A DNA stretch of 64,000 nt from Ricinus communis (taxonomy: Eukaryota > Streptophyta > Magnoliopsida > Malpighiales > Euphorbiaceae), in contig NC_063262.1 of assembly GCF_019578655.1 (NCBI RefSeq), positions 5,835,582 to 5,899,581 of the forward strand, read 5' to 3'. Position numbers and translations under genes: made by a program. Positions 14,640 through 27,300 of the stretch are shown here, piece by piece. The notes under the pieces are model-generated. The model was not told where the DNA came from. It did no database searches and saw only the letters and a program-made list of their open reading frames with translations. Within the stretch, counting starts at the first letter, position 1, and each line of letters starts with the position of its first letter.

Positions 14640-15060
14640 TGAAATTGGTTCGTTGGATCGTTAAAATTGGTTTAATGGAGGAGATGGGATTGATATAGGT
14701 GGAAGAGATGGGTGGTGGAGTGGATTCTTATGGGTTTGCTGTTGGTTTTGACAGAGGTGTCGGTGAAAGGTGATGGAGGCAACCGAGGTGGTGCGGCGGC
14801 GGCGATAACAGATGTAGGAAGGTGGCAACAACAGGTGAGTTTGGATTAATGATTTTATTCTTAGAAAGGAAAAAGAATAGTATAAAATTTTAAAAGTAGT
14901 GATTGGTTTTAAATTTTATTTTATTAAATTAATTTATAAGGTAAAGTTTATAATAAATTAGTTTATAGTATTAGTGTTTCTACTGGTTTTTATTTTATGA
15001 AAAATTAATTTAAAAAAAAAAAAAGCAAATTTAAACAAGACCCTTTATCAGTCTGAGTAG
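14640..15060. repeat. GGT/GGA-rich island, possible non-autonomous element
   Basis: From 14640 to 14840 the plus strand is rich in GGTGG, GGAGG and GGCGGCGGCGATAAC, in sharp contrast to the AT-rich flanks. It shares GGCGGCGGCGATA and GGTGG words with the islands at 29540-30140 and 42450-42615. A weak inverted pair (AAGGGTGTTTTTTATTATGC near 14610 and its degenerate complement near 15030-15045) might mark element ends, but I found no matching target duplication. Confidence 0.35.
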
Positions 15061-16249
15061 CCCTAAATTGGTAAATATATAACTAAATTCAGTCCGGAAT
15101 TATATTAAATTAGCTCTAAAACAAGATATTAAGTAGAAATATTTAAGTGTTTCTTCCGATGCCCTTGCGCCCTAGTGGTAGGGAAGGAAAGATGCTCTTT
15201 TAACATAACCATAATAATCAAGAAAACATAAATTAAACACTAATATTCATAAAATTAATTCTCATTTAATTAAAAAAAAAATAGAAAGATAGATACATCT
15301 ACATCACGACTTGATTATACAATTTCTTTTATTACGAAATATTTGTAGAGTCAATAATTAAAAAATTCAATTAAAATATATTTTTAAGTGTTTTTATACA
15401 ATTAACTTTTAAAAATATATATTTTTATAAAAGACAGAAATATCTCAAAAATTCCCCTCCAATGGAAACTGAATTCTTTATAAAAATTGGCAGCCGTTGT
15501 GGTAATAATTCTGATATCTCTATCATCCCAAAATGCCAATGCACATAAAGATATGGACATGACAACCAATAATTGGATTCTCTTGCAAAATAATACATCA
15601 CCTTTATGCCAAAGCATTAGACTGATGTTCCTTCCTTAATTAAAAAATAATAATTGATGTTATTAAATTCCAAATCATTTTGATTGGAACCCTAATTTAG
15701 GAAATGCACATACATTCGCACGCATACATATTGTCAATGCTTTAAATTAATTTCTTTCTTTGTACATTTTCTAATGTTTGATGTTGGTCCTTTGTAACCC
15801 AATAAACTCTATATAAGCTTCTAAATGTTCCAACAATTAGAAAAAATATTAGATAAATCTAATCCACCAAGTCATCTATAGACTAAATTAATTCTTTTAT
15901 TAGTTAGATTTAATTATTAATTATTAATTATAATAAACTAAACAACCAATAAAAATATAATTATTAATAAATAAAATAACATGTCACCATACAATTGATT
16001 TAATCTATAGTAAACTGAGTGTACTTAAAACTTTATATGAATTAATATACAATAAAAGTTTGGATTTTATTTTTAATTCTCATTAAGAATGCATCTTCTT
16101 TATAATTATTGTTATTATTACTATTATTATTTTCTCTGGTTTCTTTTTAGAATTTAACTATTTACAGAAATAAAGTAAACCATACACATCCTTCATAAAT
16201 AAGATTCAAAAGATAGAAATGGTAAAACTTTGCAGCAATAAACTGGCTC

Positions 16250-16509
16250 TAACACCATACATGGCAGTAACTATATAGATTTTTTAAATATTTTTATATA
16301 TTTAATTTAATAAAAATTTAGATCAGATTTATATTAAGATTTTTAGTATGTAACTTTCATGTAAAACTGTATAAATTTTAAATACTAAAATCTCATATGT
16401 AAATTATTCAATTTTTTTTTTAATTTGATCCAAATCTTATAAAAAATTTATTGAATAAATACATAAAGATATTAAAAGAAAAATTAAATTACTCTACACG
16501 ACGACACTA
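16250..16509. mobile_element. MITE-like imperfect inverted repeat, 260 bp
   Basis: The two halves fold on each other: TAACACCATACATGGCAGTAA at the left aligns with the complement of the right end, which reads TAGTGTCGTCGTGTAGAGTAA, and the match continues through the AT-rich stem, with GGATCAAATT against AGATCAGATT and ATTTTTAGTATGTAA against ATTTTAGTATTTAAA. Size and structure fit a miniature TIR element. The superfamily is not clear and I could not fix a target duplication. Confidence 0.5.
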
Positions 16510-17155
16510 TAGAATTCACCAATAATCTTTATTTATCTAATATTTTATATAATTGCTATAGAATTGGTTTATTAAGTCTTTGAAAATAATTTAATGTTAT
16601 TAATTATTTGTCATTCACTAATTATTAAATAATTAGTAAAAACTTACATTTACATAATTTGGAAAGTGAAAGTCCTCATAAGATTCTAACTCAGAATTGC
16701 TTCAAATCTTATGGCTTTTTATAGTGAAAAGAAAGAAAAAAAGGTCAGCACTTTTATTATAAAATAAAGTTTGCATTTAGTTAAGGAATTCGAAAAAGAA
16801 AAATTAAAAAGACTTTGGTGATAAAACTATATCTATATTGAAAAGTGTGTTTTCTTTATATTAATGAAAATGTATTAAATTTTAGAATTAAACATCAAAG
16901 CAAGTCTCTCTTGAAACACAATAATCATTGAAAATGCTTTGCTTAACTTCACAAGAGAATTTGGGTTAGAACTTAGAAGTTATGAGGGATGAATCTAAGA
17001 CATATATAATTAAAAGATGTATCCAATTTTTCTTTTAGGAAGAAAAGATTCTTAGGATTTTGTTTGGGTAGAGTCTAAGGCCCAATCCCTATATAAGAAG
17101 AATGTAATTATTATTATTTAAGGATATTTTATTGGGTGGGCTGTAGGCAGTTACT

Positions 17156-17185
17156 ATAATTATTATTATTATTATTATTATTATT
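17156..17185. repeat. (ATT)n microsatellite
   Basis: About nine consecutive ATT units with one small interruption at the start. Ordinary plant simple repeat, likely length-variable. Confidence 0.85.
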
Positions 17186-20100
17186 CTTTTTCAGGTAGAG
17201 TTTGGGTATTAGATTTGTAGGTTTCTCTAGAATAATTGTAAATTGTATTGCTTGATGAAAGTACAAAAAGCTACGGATTCAAACATGTCGAATGAATCCA
17301 ACCAAAAATACAACTCAGCCCCACGTACAATACTACTAACAAAAGAGATGACATCGAAGTTTTGGACTATCTTGGCAGCCTGCCACTATAGCCAAATACT
17401 CTTCATGAAAGAACTCTTTCAAGGTTGAATTATTGAATGAATTTGAGCTTTGAAATGCATCTGCAACCTAAACTAAACACAACCAAATCTTAATCCTTCA
17501 AGGAAAACTTTTCCATAGTCTAACACATAAAAATTCATATGAATGACATTAAAAACCATATTAATATGCCACATAGTTTCACCCAGCATTACCAACAGTC
17601 CTTCTTGTACTCTTAACCTCTCCCTTCAAATAAGATTTATGAATATATATATATATTAAGGAATATAACCCTTTAATAAAGACAAGATCATCTCTTCTAA
17701 TATGCCTTGCGAGAAGAAAAATTACAGATTTGAGAATAAATATATAAAAAAAAAATTCAAAAGTAATATAAACATTTTCTAAAACCTCTTTAATCCCTTT
17801 AAAATCGACCCTTTTTTTATATATATAAAATATTATTTTATTAAATCTAGCCTTTTATGTAATAAGAATCTAGCCTAATGAACACAAAAACAGGTCCATA
17901 AAATTAACTTAGAAAAATATACCATCTTTCTAGGGCTTCAAAGATCAAAGATAAGCCTCCACTACAGATGTCCATCAACAAACAATCAAGTAGTTTTCTA
18001 ATTTAATAAAGATAATGAATTTAAGTGTATGCAGCTGTATTAAAACTTTTGAGGTAATGTTTTATTATCCATAACAATCTTGCATGAACATCCTAAAAAA
18101 ATGATGAAATCCATATGCATATTGGGCTTCAAAGTAATCAATGATCAATAGATTGCTTAATGAGAGAGAGAAGGAGGTGGGGAGGAATCCTCAAGCTAAC
18201 TAAAGCTCAAAGCAGCATTATGTCACCCTTTTCGAAATTCCAACAAGCAATATATATAGTGCGTGTTATTTGCTGGAGAGTCTTGAGAATAATGCTGTAT
18301 CTGCTGTCATCTTTAAGTTTTGTGCAGATAAATACTCTAAGTTCACTATATTAATTGGCCTTTTAGAATCTTAAAGTAAAAAAGATGAAATATCACACTC
18401 TCATTATAAGAAACTTACCATTCTAAGAATAAAATGAACTTCAAAATTTGGAAAAAGAAACATATAAGATTAAAAATAACATCAGTATCTCTAGCTAAAC
18501 AATGCCTGCATCTTTAGGCAATGACACCCATATCTACTTCTTTGAAAAAAGAAAAACACAAAAAGAAGAAGGGAAAGAGATGGATAAAATAATAAAAGAG
18601 TGAATTACTAGGATGTAAAAACTATTAGGACCCTCTCACGACTGGAGATGTACTAGTCGAACCTTAGTTTTAAGAAATATATTAAAATACCGGTCATATT
18701 TTGGTTTATTTATCATCAAACTCTTCCATTAGTAATCTCTATCTGTTAGTCAAATGTTAATAGGTTTACTAAACTTTGAAGCACCAAAAATAACCTAGAA
18801 CCACATTACAAGACATAAATATTACTCAAATTCACAACTAAACACTCTTTATCTCTTGTTACCCTTTGAAATTCTTTAGTTTTCAACCGCATCTAAGATT
18901 CAAGTTTTGTTCCAACTTTCCATCTTATCGTTTGTTGTGAGTGTTCTTTAAATAATTACAGATATGAGTCTCAAACTCAAGATCCACTCTGGAAAAAAAG
19001 AACACCCTCGACCACCGACCACCGGGCTGCATGTCTGGTGATTATTTGCTGTGAGCGTAGGTTGTAAGAAAATTATTCTTTAATGTCTTTTTTGCGAATA
19101 TAGAAGGCAATAGCGAAATGAAAGTGCAACGACATATGGCTAAATGAGTAGAAGAAGAGGCTACTGTTAGTCTCAGATCGTCGAACTAAGAAGTTATAAA
19201 GGCTGCTAGTTTGTAAAACACTTGTGATTGAGATGGGCTTTTGCCACCCATCAACAGTAAAATTGAAACTTTGTGGATGTGTTTAGAGTTACTGTTGGTG
19301 TTCAAAAGATATATTTAGATTTTTTTTAATTATTTATAAACTGTTTTTTAACATGCTTTTGAAAAGAAAAAAAAAACAATTCAATTACTTTCTACAAAAA
19401 TAATTATTAAATTTAAAAATAAAATAAAATAAAAACTGATTTTCCCACCTCAATATCAAACAAATTGGTCAATTTTCACATTTGTTTCCTCCTATTATTA
19501 GTTTTAGCTCTATCAAATTATAATATGTGGATTGTTTGGAGCTTTTAATCAAAGTATCTTTCATCTTTGCTATGCCTTTATTGTTAGCAATATTATTTCT
19601 CTAAATATTCAACCCAACATACAATAATAAAATTACACATAAAATCAAATTATATATTTTCATTAGGGCTTTAATTGATAAATAAATTATATATATTACA
19701 CTTATCTTTAAATCGTAGTTTTTATTGGTTCAAATAATAACTACATAGTTTGATATTGTATTTAATTTTAGCATTCGATAATGTATTAGTTAAAATTTGT
19801 TGAAGTAATTATAATTTCTATGATAAAAGAATTGATAACTCATTCTCTGGACACTTCAAAAGAATTTTCTCTTACTATTTTAGTTTGAACTTTTAGAAAT
19901 TTAAGTTTGGAATTTTTAATCATCACAACAAATGACAAAAAAAAAAAAATTGAAAACGAATAATTTTTTAAACTTTTATAAAGATGAGTAAAATATTTAA
20001 AAAGATATATATTATTAGATTACTTATTTATTTATTTATTTAATCGATATTGTTTTTAGAAAAAATTAATAATTCTTATTCGGACTTGATTTCTCTTTTT

Positions 20101-20778
20101 TTTTTCTCTTATCACTATTGATATTATAGTTATGTTAATAAATTATGATTAATAATTTTATCAAGGACTAAAATTTAAAATATCAAAATATTTTGTTAAA
20201 ATTGAAAAATTAAAACTTTGATGCTAAATTTAAAAAAAAGTGGAAAGTGCAGCCTTTTATTAGAGTAGACTTGGACAAAATTATAGGCCCAAGTAATTGT
20301 ACTGAGCTCGATTGTAAGCACAAACCCGACTGAGCTATGTTCGACCCACATTTTGTTCAGATCTAATCATATACAAACAATTAAACAAAGTTGTTAGTAT
20401 CTTTATAAAATTAATACCCTCCTTTTCTTTTTTAATTATCTAATGGTTAAATTATTGGAACAAGAAACTCACATTTATTAGAGATCACACTTTCCACCAG
20501 GCAGCAAACATACTGCTGATCATTGAAACTACCGATAGATTAGAAAAAAGATTAGTTGCTAAGCTCCAATTCATAGTAGAAGCAAAAGCCATAACTAATG
20601 CACATTGTTTGTGTCCCATCATTTTAGAGAAGTAGTTGAGCAGACCACCAGTCTCACCTATATCATAATTGCTTCTATGATCCACTCTCTCTCTAGCTTC
20701 TATAAATCCCAGAAGACTGCTATTTTTTCTCTCTCTATATAGCCCTTTTTTGTTGTTTACTGTTGTTAATTTGCATTC

Positions 20779-23422
20779 ATGGCGGGATTTTTTTCACTCC
20801 TCAGGCGCCTATACCTTACTATCTATAACTGGGCTGTTTTCATTGGCTGGCAAGTTCCTGTCTTTTTTTGGATCTTTCAGCTTTTCCCTTTTTAAAAGTT
20901 TCAATCTTTACTATAAAAAAAAATTATGGTGTTTTGAGATTTCAGGTCTCAGGTTCTGTTTCTTGCTGTCAAAACTTTGAAGGAATCAGGTTATCAACAT
21001 GTTTATAATGCTGTTGAGAGGCCTCTCTTTCTTGCTCAAACCGCTGCAGTTTTGGAGGTAAACCGCTATGTGTTCTCAATTTCATTTCCTTTTCAAGTTC
21101 AGGTTAATTTTAGTGACTGAATTTAATTAAATTCTTTATTGGGTTTGGTTTTAAATTTTGTTTTGTAACAGATTTTTCATGGTCTGGTTGGTGAGTATGC
21201 TTTTTCTTTAGCTATTCTTTTTGTGTTAAATATTCTTGAGAATAATTCAAGAATTGTTTTTATATTTTCTAAGGTGTTCTTTTTTTTTTTTTTTAATAAT
21301 TAATTTGCGTTGATGAAAAGGATTGGTGAGGTCTCCAATAACAGCAACACTACCACAGATTGGTTCGAGACTGTATGTAACATGGGGCATCTTGTATAGC
21401 TTCCCTGAGGTTAGTATTAGATCCCTTCCTTTTTCTCTAATCTTGCTACTAATGGATTTAGTAATTAATAGTTTAATTTGGAATTCAGAAATTTAATTAA
21501 ACTAACACTGATGAAACTGTATTTAATTGGCAGATCCGGACTCACTTCCTTGTTAGCTCTTTGGTTATCAGCTGGTCAATCACTGAGGCAAGTATTATTG
21601 TATATAGAGTTACTGGAGATATTATCTCTTAAGCACAAGTTAAATGTTCTTTTTTGTTCCTAGTTGTATTTTGGTTTATTAACTTGCAATCAGTTAAATA
21701 GATAGGTTATTATTTGGAATTAAAGTCTTCAAATATTTGTAAAATAATGTAATTTATGAAGAATTCTCACTATCAAGTGCATTTTTCTAACAAGCTGGAT
21801 GAGGATAAGTATGCTTTGTTGTTGAAATTCTCATCTAAATGAGCTCTTTTTGAAAAAAAAAATATATTCTTTAGACATGCAATGTAAAGCTGCCCTTTGC
21901 TTAGTTACTTGCTATTGGCTGATGACTGTTGAATTTTGTCTGTTAATATGTTGATGGGAAGAAGCCCTTCATCTTGGATTTATTCAATCATGGCTCTTAG
22001 TGGCACTGTATCATAACTTTTGTTGGTAACATGTAAGAGTTATTTTACAAAGTGATTATGACTTAAGTTTAGTGTTCTCAAGGGAAATGATTGAATGTAA
22101 AGGAGTTAAAGAATGCAATTGCATCAGTCATAAGCACAGCTAAATTCTAAGCATATTAGTTTATCAAGATTTATCTACATGCCTGATCCCTTTTAATGTG
22201 AAATTAACCTGAAAGCAATATTAAAGCACATAATATAAACTTTTTCATGTTGGATTATTTCCAAAGTTTTCTTTTGTTGGATGACAGTGAAAAACATGAG
22301 ATTTCCTAAAGGCCAATTTAAAAGATTTTCGTGTTGCTGCCCTTTGCAGATAATTCGGTATTCTTTCTTTGGCACGAAGGAGGCACTTGGTTATGCACCT
22401 GCATGGCTCATGTGGCTCAGGTATCAGTATCACCTATATGATTGAATTTACTGTGAAGTAAATATCGAGTTATATGCAGTTGTCTCATTAATGTTCAATT
22501 TATTATGTGCAGATATAGCACCTTTTTGTTGTTGTATCCCACCGGTATCAGCAGTGAAGTTGGTCTAATCTACTTTGCCTTGCCATACATCAAGGTAAAC
22601 AGATGACACATAATTTTAGTTGTATTAATGTAGTTTTGTCAACTGAATGTTATACAGGCTGATGCATACATGAGAATGTCTTGTTGAGGCCTATGTGAAA
22701 TGTACTAAGTATAGGATTTCCTGTTGCTTCTAAAGGTAATACATCCACGTATCAATGCGCACGCACACTTTTGTCCACTGAGTTCTTTACCTGCTGGTGC
22801 AAGCATGAAAAATGTCTTTCTGGGACATGGAGCGTATAGTTTACATAGTAGCATTGAATTTTCTTGTTTCTGAAATACTCGTCTAAATTTATGAGAAGGT
22901 GGCAAGATATACATGAAAGTAATTAGCCATTTTTTCTATAGACTGACAATAATTATTAGATTGGTTTACCACCATGCCTTGTAAATTGGCACAGAAACTG
23001 TTTTCCACACTGCTGAATTCTACCTCTCCGTTATTTAGTATTAACCTTTTTGTGTATTTACTGTTATGAACCATGTGCCTTTATTAGTATCAGTTTCAGT
23101 AGAAAGGAATATCTGATTGAAACGTGAATTGCTAAAAAATCGGGTGGTTTACAGAAATCTGAGAAATATTGCATAAGGATGCCCAACACGTGGAACTTTT
23201 CTTTTGATAATTTCTATGCTGCTATTCTTGTACTTGGGATCTATGTACCAGGTATGAACTCAGCTTCTTGAAAGCAGCCTGTCCCATTTGTCGATTTGGT
23301 TACTTTATCTTTGCCCATGTTTATTGGTCAAAATGCCATGAACTCTTGCAGGCAGCCCTCACATGTACAGCTATATGCTTGGGCAGAGGAAGAAAGCTCT
23401 CTCAAAATCAAAAAGGGAGTAG
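20779..23422 (+). CDS. PAS2: Very-long-chain (3R)-3-hydroxyacyl-CoA dehydratase, PASTICCINO2
   Basis: Nine coding exons: 20779-20853, 20953-21057, 21172-21190, 21321-21409, 21534-21587, 22350-22420, 22513-22594, 23155-23251, 23352-23422; 663 nt, 220 aa (Arabidopsis PAS2 is 221). The enzyme removes water from 3-hydroxyacyl-CoA in the third step of the ER fatty acid elongase cycle and acts with KCS, KCR and ECR. The protein is a multi-pass membrane protein of the PTPLA/HACD family. The catalytic Tyr-Glu pair, spaced seven apart in the motif YPTGISSE, falls at Tyr146 and Glu153. Conserved blocks include LVRSPITATLPQIGSRLYVT and the C-terminal GQRKKALSKSKRE, whose lysines resemble an ER-retention tail. 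Exon 3 is only 19 nt. Intron 5 starts with GC (TGAG/GCAAGT at 21588) instead of GT; all other introns are GT-AG. One residue is missing after GW relative to Arabidopsis, at the exon 1/2 junction. Confidence 0.96.
21588..22349 (+). other. GC-AG intron (PAS2 intron 5)
   Basis: Exon 5 must end at ...SITE (CACTGAG, 21587) because exon 6 resumes with IIRYSFFG at 22350 in the conserved order. The donor is GAG/GCAAGT, the usual form of plant GC donors, which otherwise match the consensus closely. No in-frame GT donor nearby would give the conserved junction. Confidence 0.85.
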
Positions 23423-24367
23423 ATTGGGAGCAAAATTTTCTGACGTTGCAACTTTGGCTTATCAATACTTGATCCATGCAGTGAGATACTTTATCCTGGA
23501 CAGGTTATGAGCATATTAACAAAGTGGATGTTATGTGTTCATCATAGGCTGTGTTATTTAATCTGTTGGTTTAGGGCAGGAGTCTTAAAACTACCCTCCA
23601 GTTTGTAGTTTATATGATGTGACAATGATAAACCAAATTGATTATTGATTAAGTTATTCTTTAAGAAATTTGGTCTCCATGGTCTCAAAAAATTATTGCT
23701 ACTATCTTACTCTTGCTGTTTCCTTTTAGTCGTATTGGTAAGGATGCCTTGGCATGGACCACGGATGGATGTTAGCTGAACAAATTAGAGACTTGGTTGT
23801 ATATGATCCAAGAGGCTGACTGGGTCGCATACTATTAAAATTCAGGTAGTTAAACCGCCAAAGGGATTAGTAGTAAGTTACAAATTGGGTACCGGGTACA
23901 GTAATTGTGGGCATGATAAGATCAATTTCGTTCCTCAGTGCCTGCTTCTGCTGTCCATTTCACTGTTTCTATTTTGTACTGCCCAAATGGTTTCGCCTTG
24001 CATGTTCTTGCTGGAGAAGATGGCATATCTGTCTATCTAAGCCATTATTTTTTTAATCACTGAATTTTGAAGAAATTAGCTCAATGCAACATTTGATGTA
24101 TATAAAATCCAATTACATTCAATAATTAAGAGAGAATTGTTCAATTTTTGGTTGTTTAAAGGGCTCTAACCAACCAGAAGGAGAAGTCAAGATCAGCTGA
24201 GAAAAGAATTCTGTAGCAAGAAAGGACAACATCTGGCATGGTGTTGCCAAAAGAGACATGAAATCTTCTAAAAATTTTAAATGCCTACAGAGGAAATTCA
24301 CAAAAAAAAAAAAAAAAAAAAAAATGGCAGCTCGCATAGCCCATCCAACCTATGAAATCCAGAAAGT
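23423..24367. other. Intergenic space between convergent PAS2 and GDI
   Basis: Both 3' UTRs should lie here. The only clear feature is a run of about 22 A at 24302-24323 (poly-T in the sense of GDI), 66 bp beyond the GDI stop. No gene is visible. Confidence 0.6.
24302..24323. repeat. Poly-A tract
   Basis: Uninterrupted homopolymer of about 22 A on the plus strand, probably within the GDI 3' UTR where it would be transcribed as poly-U. Confidence 0.8.
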
Positions 24368-27300
24368 TCATTCTTCTGTGGCTGCACCGGCGGCATTTAA
24401 ATCCACAGTCAAGTCGAGTGTCTGAAGGACAGCATAAACGGGTTAGTAATAGTCCATTGGACAATCAAATTCTAAATTACACTGTTTAATTCCTTTTTAT
24501 ATCATAATCCCAGAGCAGAACAGGAAAAAGGGCCTGAATACTTGCATGCATATACATAGAACTTAAAACCAACAGACAATTAGAAACCACAAGTACCTTT
24601 CCAGTTATCTTGCTGTACATGGCAATCACATCTTGCACAGTAGTTTCAAAGTGAGTCGTTGCATCATAACTCTGCAGATAATTCCAATCTCAAAACCTTA
24701 TCACCAGCTCAGGTTTCAGCAAGCAATATTGCTGTAACTTGCTTGTTTTTTGAGCTTAGTTATTGTATAATTACAAAAATAATTAGGAAGTTGATGAGAG
24801 ATGAACTATTCATATTTATACTTACCGTGGATATGAAGCAGTTGTCAACATCATGCTGATTTGTAGGCTCATATCTATCATAAGTTTCGAAAAACATCTC
24901 GTCTACAGGTCCAAGGAGATCTAGGCCTGGCTTCAATTCAGTTTGAGGATCATCAGTCTCTGCTTCTGTCGTAACAAAAGCAATGTATTTCCCTTTTGGA
25001 GCCACATTGTGAGTATAGGAGCAGCAGAATAGGTACCTGTGATAGTTACTATGTCAAATCTAAATTTAAATTGAAGGTAATAGCTAGAAGGAGAAAAAAA
25101 AGGAAGGCAGGAGAAGGAAGTGCGTATAAAAGAAATAAGAAGATAAACGTTTATTTGTCATGACTGAGCAGCATATATCCATAAGCACAAGATGTATTTC
25201 TTACGTATCTTTCATGTCTCATGTCTAACATGTAGGAGTTACAATACAAAATAATTGAGGAAATACATCTAATCAACCACAAATCATACCCTTGTTCAAG
25301 CATTTATCAGTACCATCAGTACGACTTATTAACCACATAATTCTGTTCTAATCACGAAATTCTTGAATGAGTAGTGCTAAATCCAAGACGGACAATTAAG
25401 AATGAGGAAGATTTTATAAGGTTTTTAGAACATCCAACTTCTAACTAGAGAACCTCAAATTTACCAGCTGCAGGTACAGAAATAGTGTCACCAGAATTTT
25501 CCTAGCAGAATTGTTATTTATGGGAAAAAGAAACAACTTCAATAGATTTGCCAGAATCATGCTCAAGTTTGCATGCAACACCTCCTGTTTGATCATAATC
25601 ATCTTATAAAGAGATGAGCTACACTTAAAATGTGGTATTGAATTTTCATCACATCCTAACGTGCTGATGTGCACGTAAATGATCTATTCATGTGAAAATG
25701 TAGATCAATGCCTTTGTGTACAGTAATAACTTCAAGTATAAAATGCCAAAGCATTCAAATCATAAGAAACACCACGTACATATCTGATTTTCGCGCAAGT
25801 TGTTTCTGAGGCAGAATAACCTGGACTGAGTGAGAATCATGGGTATTTGGAATTGGATGACTCATTATACATATAGCACGAGCTACTTTCCCAATTGTCT
25901 TTACCTGTTGGCGTATGTAAATAATCAAGAGATAAGGTTTACTTCTCATTTAGTTCAGAAGGGTACAAGAGAAGCTTGAAACAAAAAGTTCACAAAATTA
26001 GACGGCTATTATAATCATCCTGATGGTAAATAATTTATGTACAATTGGGCATAGCTTTCAGGATCATTATGATCGGCAGAACATATTTGAGAATATTACA
26101 AATGAAACCCACATCTAGTCAAACTCTAAAGAATTTTGACATTGTCATTTTTGACAAACACTGGCCAAGGAGTTATAGATTCCTGCAATGTTACCTTGTT
26201 GGGCAAATATGAAGGATCACATACGACTTTTTTGCATTTAGCAGTTTCTCCTTCTGATGTCACTCCATAGGCTTTTCCATCTACATCAAACTCAACCTGC
26301 CATATACATTAGCCAGAGCAGCATAACATGAGATAATCTTGCAAAGCAGCAACTCGTCATATTACATATTCTACATTGTTGACAGGACATTGCCTTGCAT
26401 TCTGGCTTGCTAAGCATGTAGGTACCACCATAAACAGCACTCAAACGAGCAAATGCCTGTCAAGAATATTGTAACCAGAATCATTATCGCAACTGTAATT
26501 AGGCCACTGCAAATGCTTTCAATTCCAAATAGAAACAAACCTGAGGGAGCTCTCCTAATCCATAAAGGGGATAAATATAAGGAGATCCTCCCTGAAAGCG
26601 TGCTAAAGAATCTGCATATAGCTGCATAACCAAATATGTCAGAGAGAGATATAGTTCTTCGCAGCAGAAAATTGATGACGCTGATGGTCTATAAGAAAAC
26701 ACATTTTTGCATCATGAAGCTTGTGAAGGAAAAATCATAAACCATATCAGAGATTCAACCAGGTATAACCCTTGCTTTTAAGTCAGAAGGAACTACATTA
26801 GTGAGAGTCATATATAGATTATATACCCAGTTAGTACTACCTCTCCAGATACAACTGGAAAAGACCAATTACCTTCATCCTCTTCACAAAATCCAAAGCA
26901 GGTTCATCTAAGTAATTATCATCCAAATAAAGTGCCAAAGCATGCCCAATGAAGTCTACTGTATTATCATCCAGCCCATATTTCCTGCATGAAACAAGGA
27001 TGTAAGTAATTTTAGAAGCCATTTCTTTTCTTGTCCAGAAGATGGATAATTCAATTACTTTTGGAAGCCTGAAGTAATTGATAACAATTTTATTTCCTTA
27101 AGAGCTATTATTGCTCCTAGTCTGTATTGTATACGATGATCAAGATATTATACTGCGCAAAGTACAGAATGCTGCTCTTTTCATCAAAGCTCAAAAACAA
27201 TATTCATATTGAAGAAAGGGAGAGATTGGAGTGAGACATTACGATATAACATCTCTAGCTTTAACCTTGTTAAGGTCCAGCCTTTCATGAGACTTAGGAT

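Larger units (their letters stand above)
12817..20778. other. 8-kb intergenic space upstream of O-FucT and PAS2
   Basis: The two flanking genes are divergent, so both promoters must lie here, about 8 kb apart. Apart from the MITE, the GGT-rich island and the ATT microsatellite listed separately, the stretch is AT-rich with short runs of A/T and many stops. The open frames at 15402-15617, 17243-17428 and 18160-18354 show no recognisable domain. The sequence near 17240-17620 has a more gene-like base composition and may be a decayed fragment, but I cannot identify it. Confidence 0.5.

Noticed and set aside
14605..15050. hAT-like element around the first GGT island
   Set aside because: Weak AAGGGTGT-type inverted ends were seen, but no 8-bp duplication and poor TIR match.
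15155..15200. tRNA-like A-box (GCCCTAGTGGTAGG)
   Set aside because: No matching B-box, acceptor stem or cloverleaf could be found downstream; at most a SINE-like scrap.
17243..17428. 61-residue open frame in the O-FucT/PAS2 intergenic space
   Set aside because: No recognisable motif, no splice context, length near chance for six-frame reading; left as a possible decayed fragment.
20734..20741. TATATAG as TATA box of PAS2
   Set aside because: It is only about 40 bp before the start codon, leaving almost no 5' UTR, so it is more likely part of the leader.
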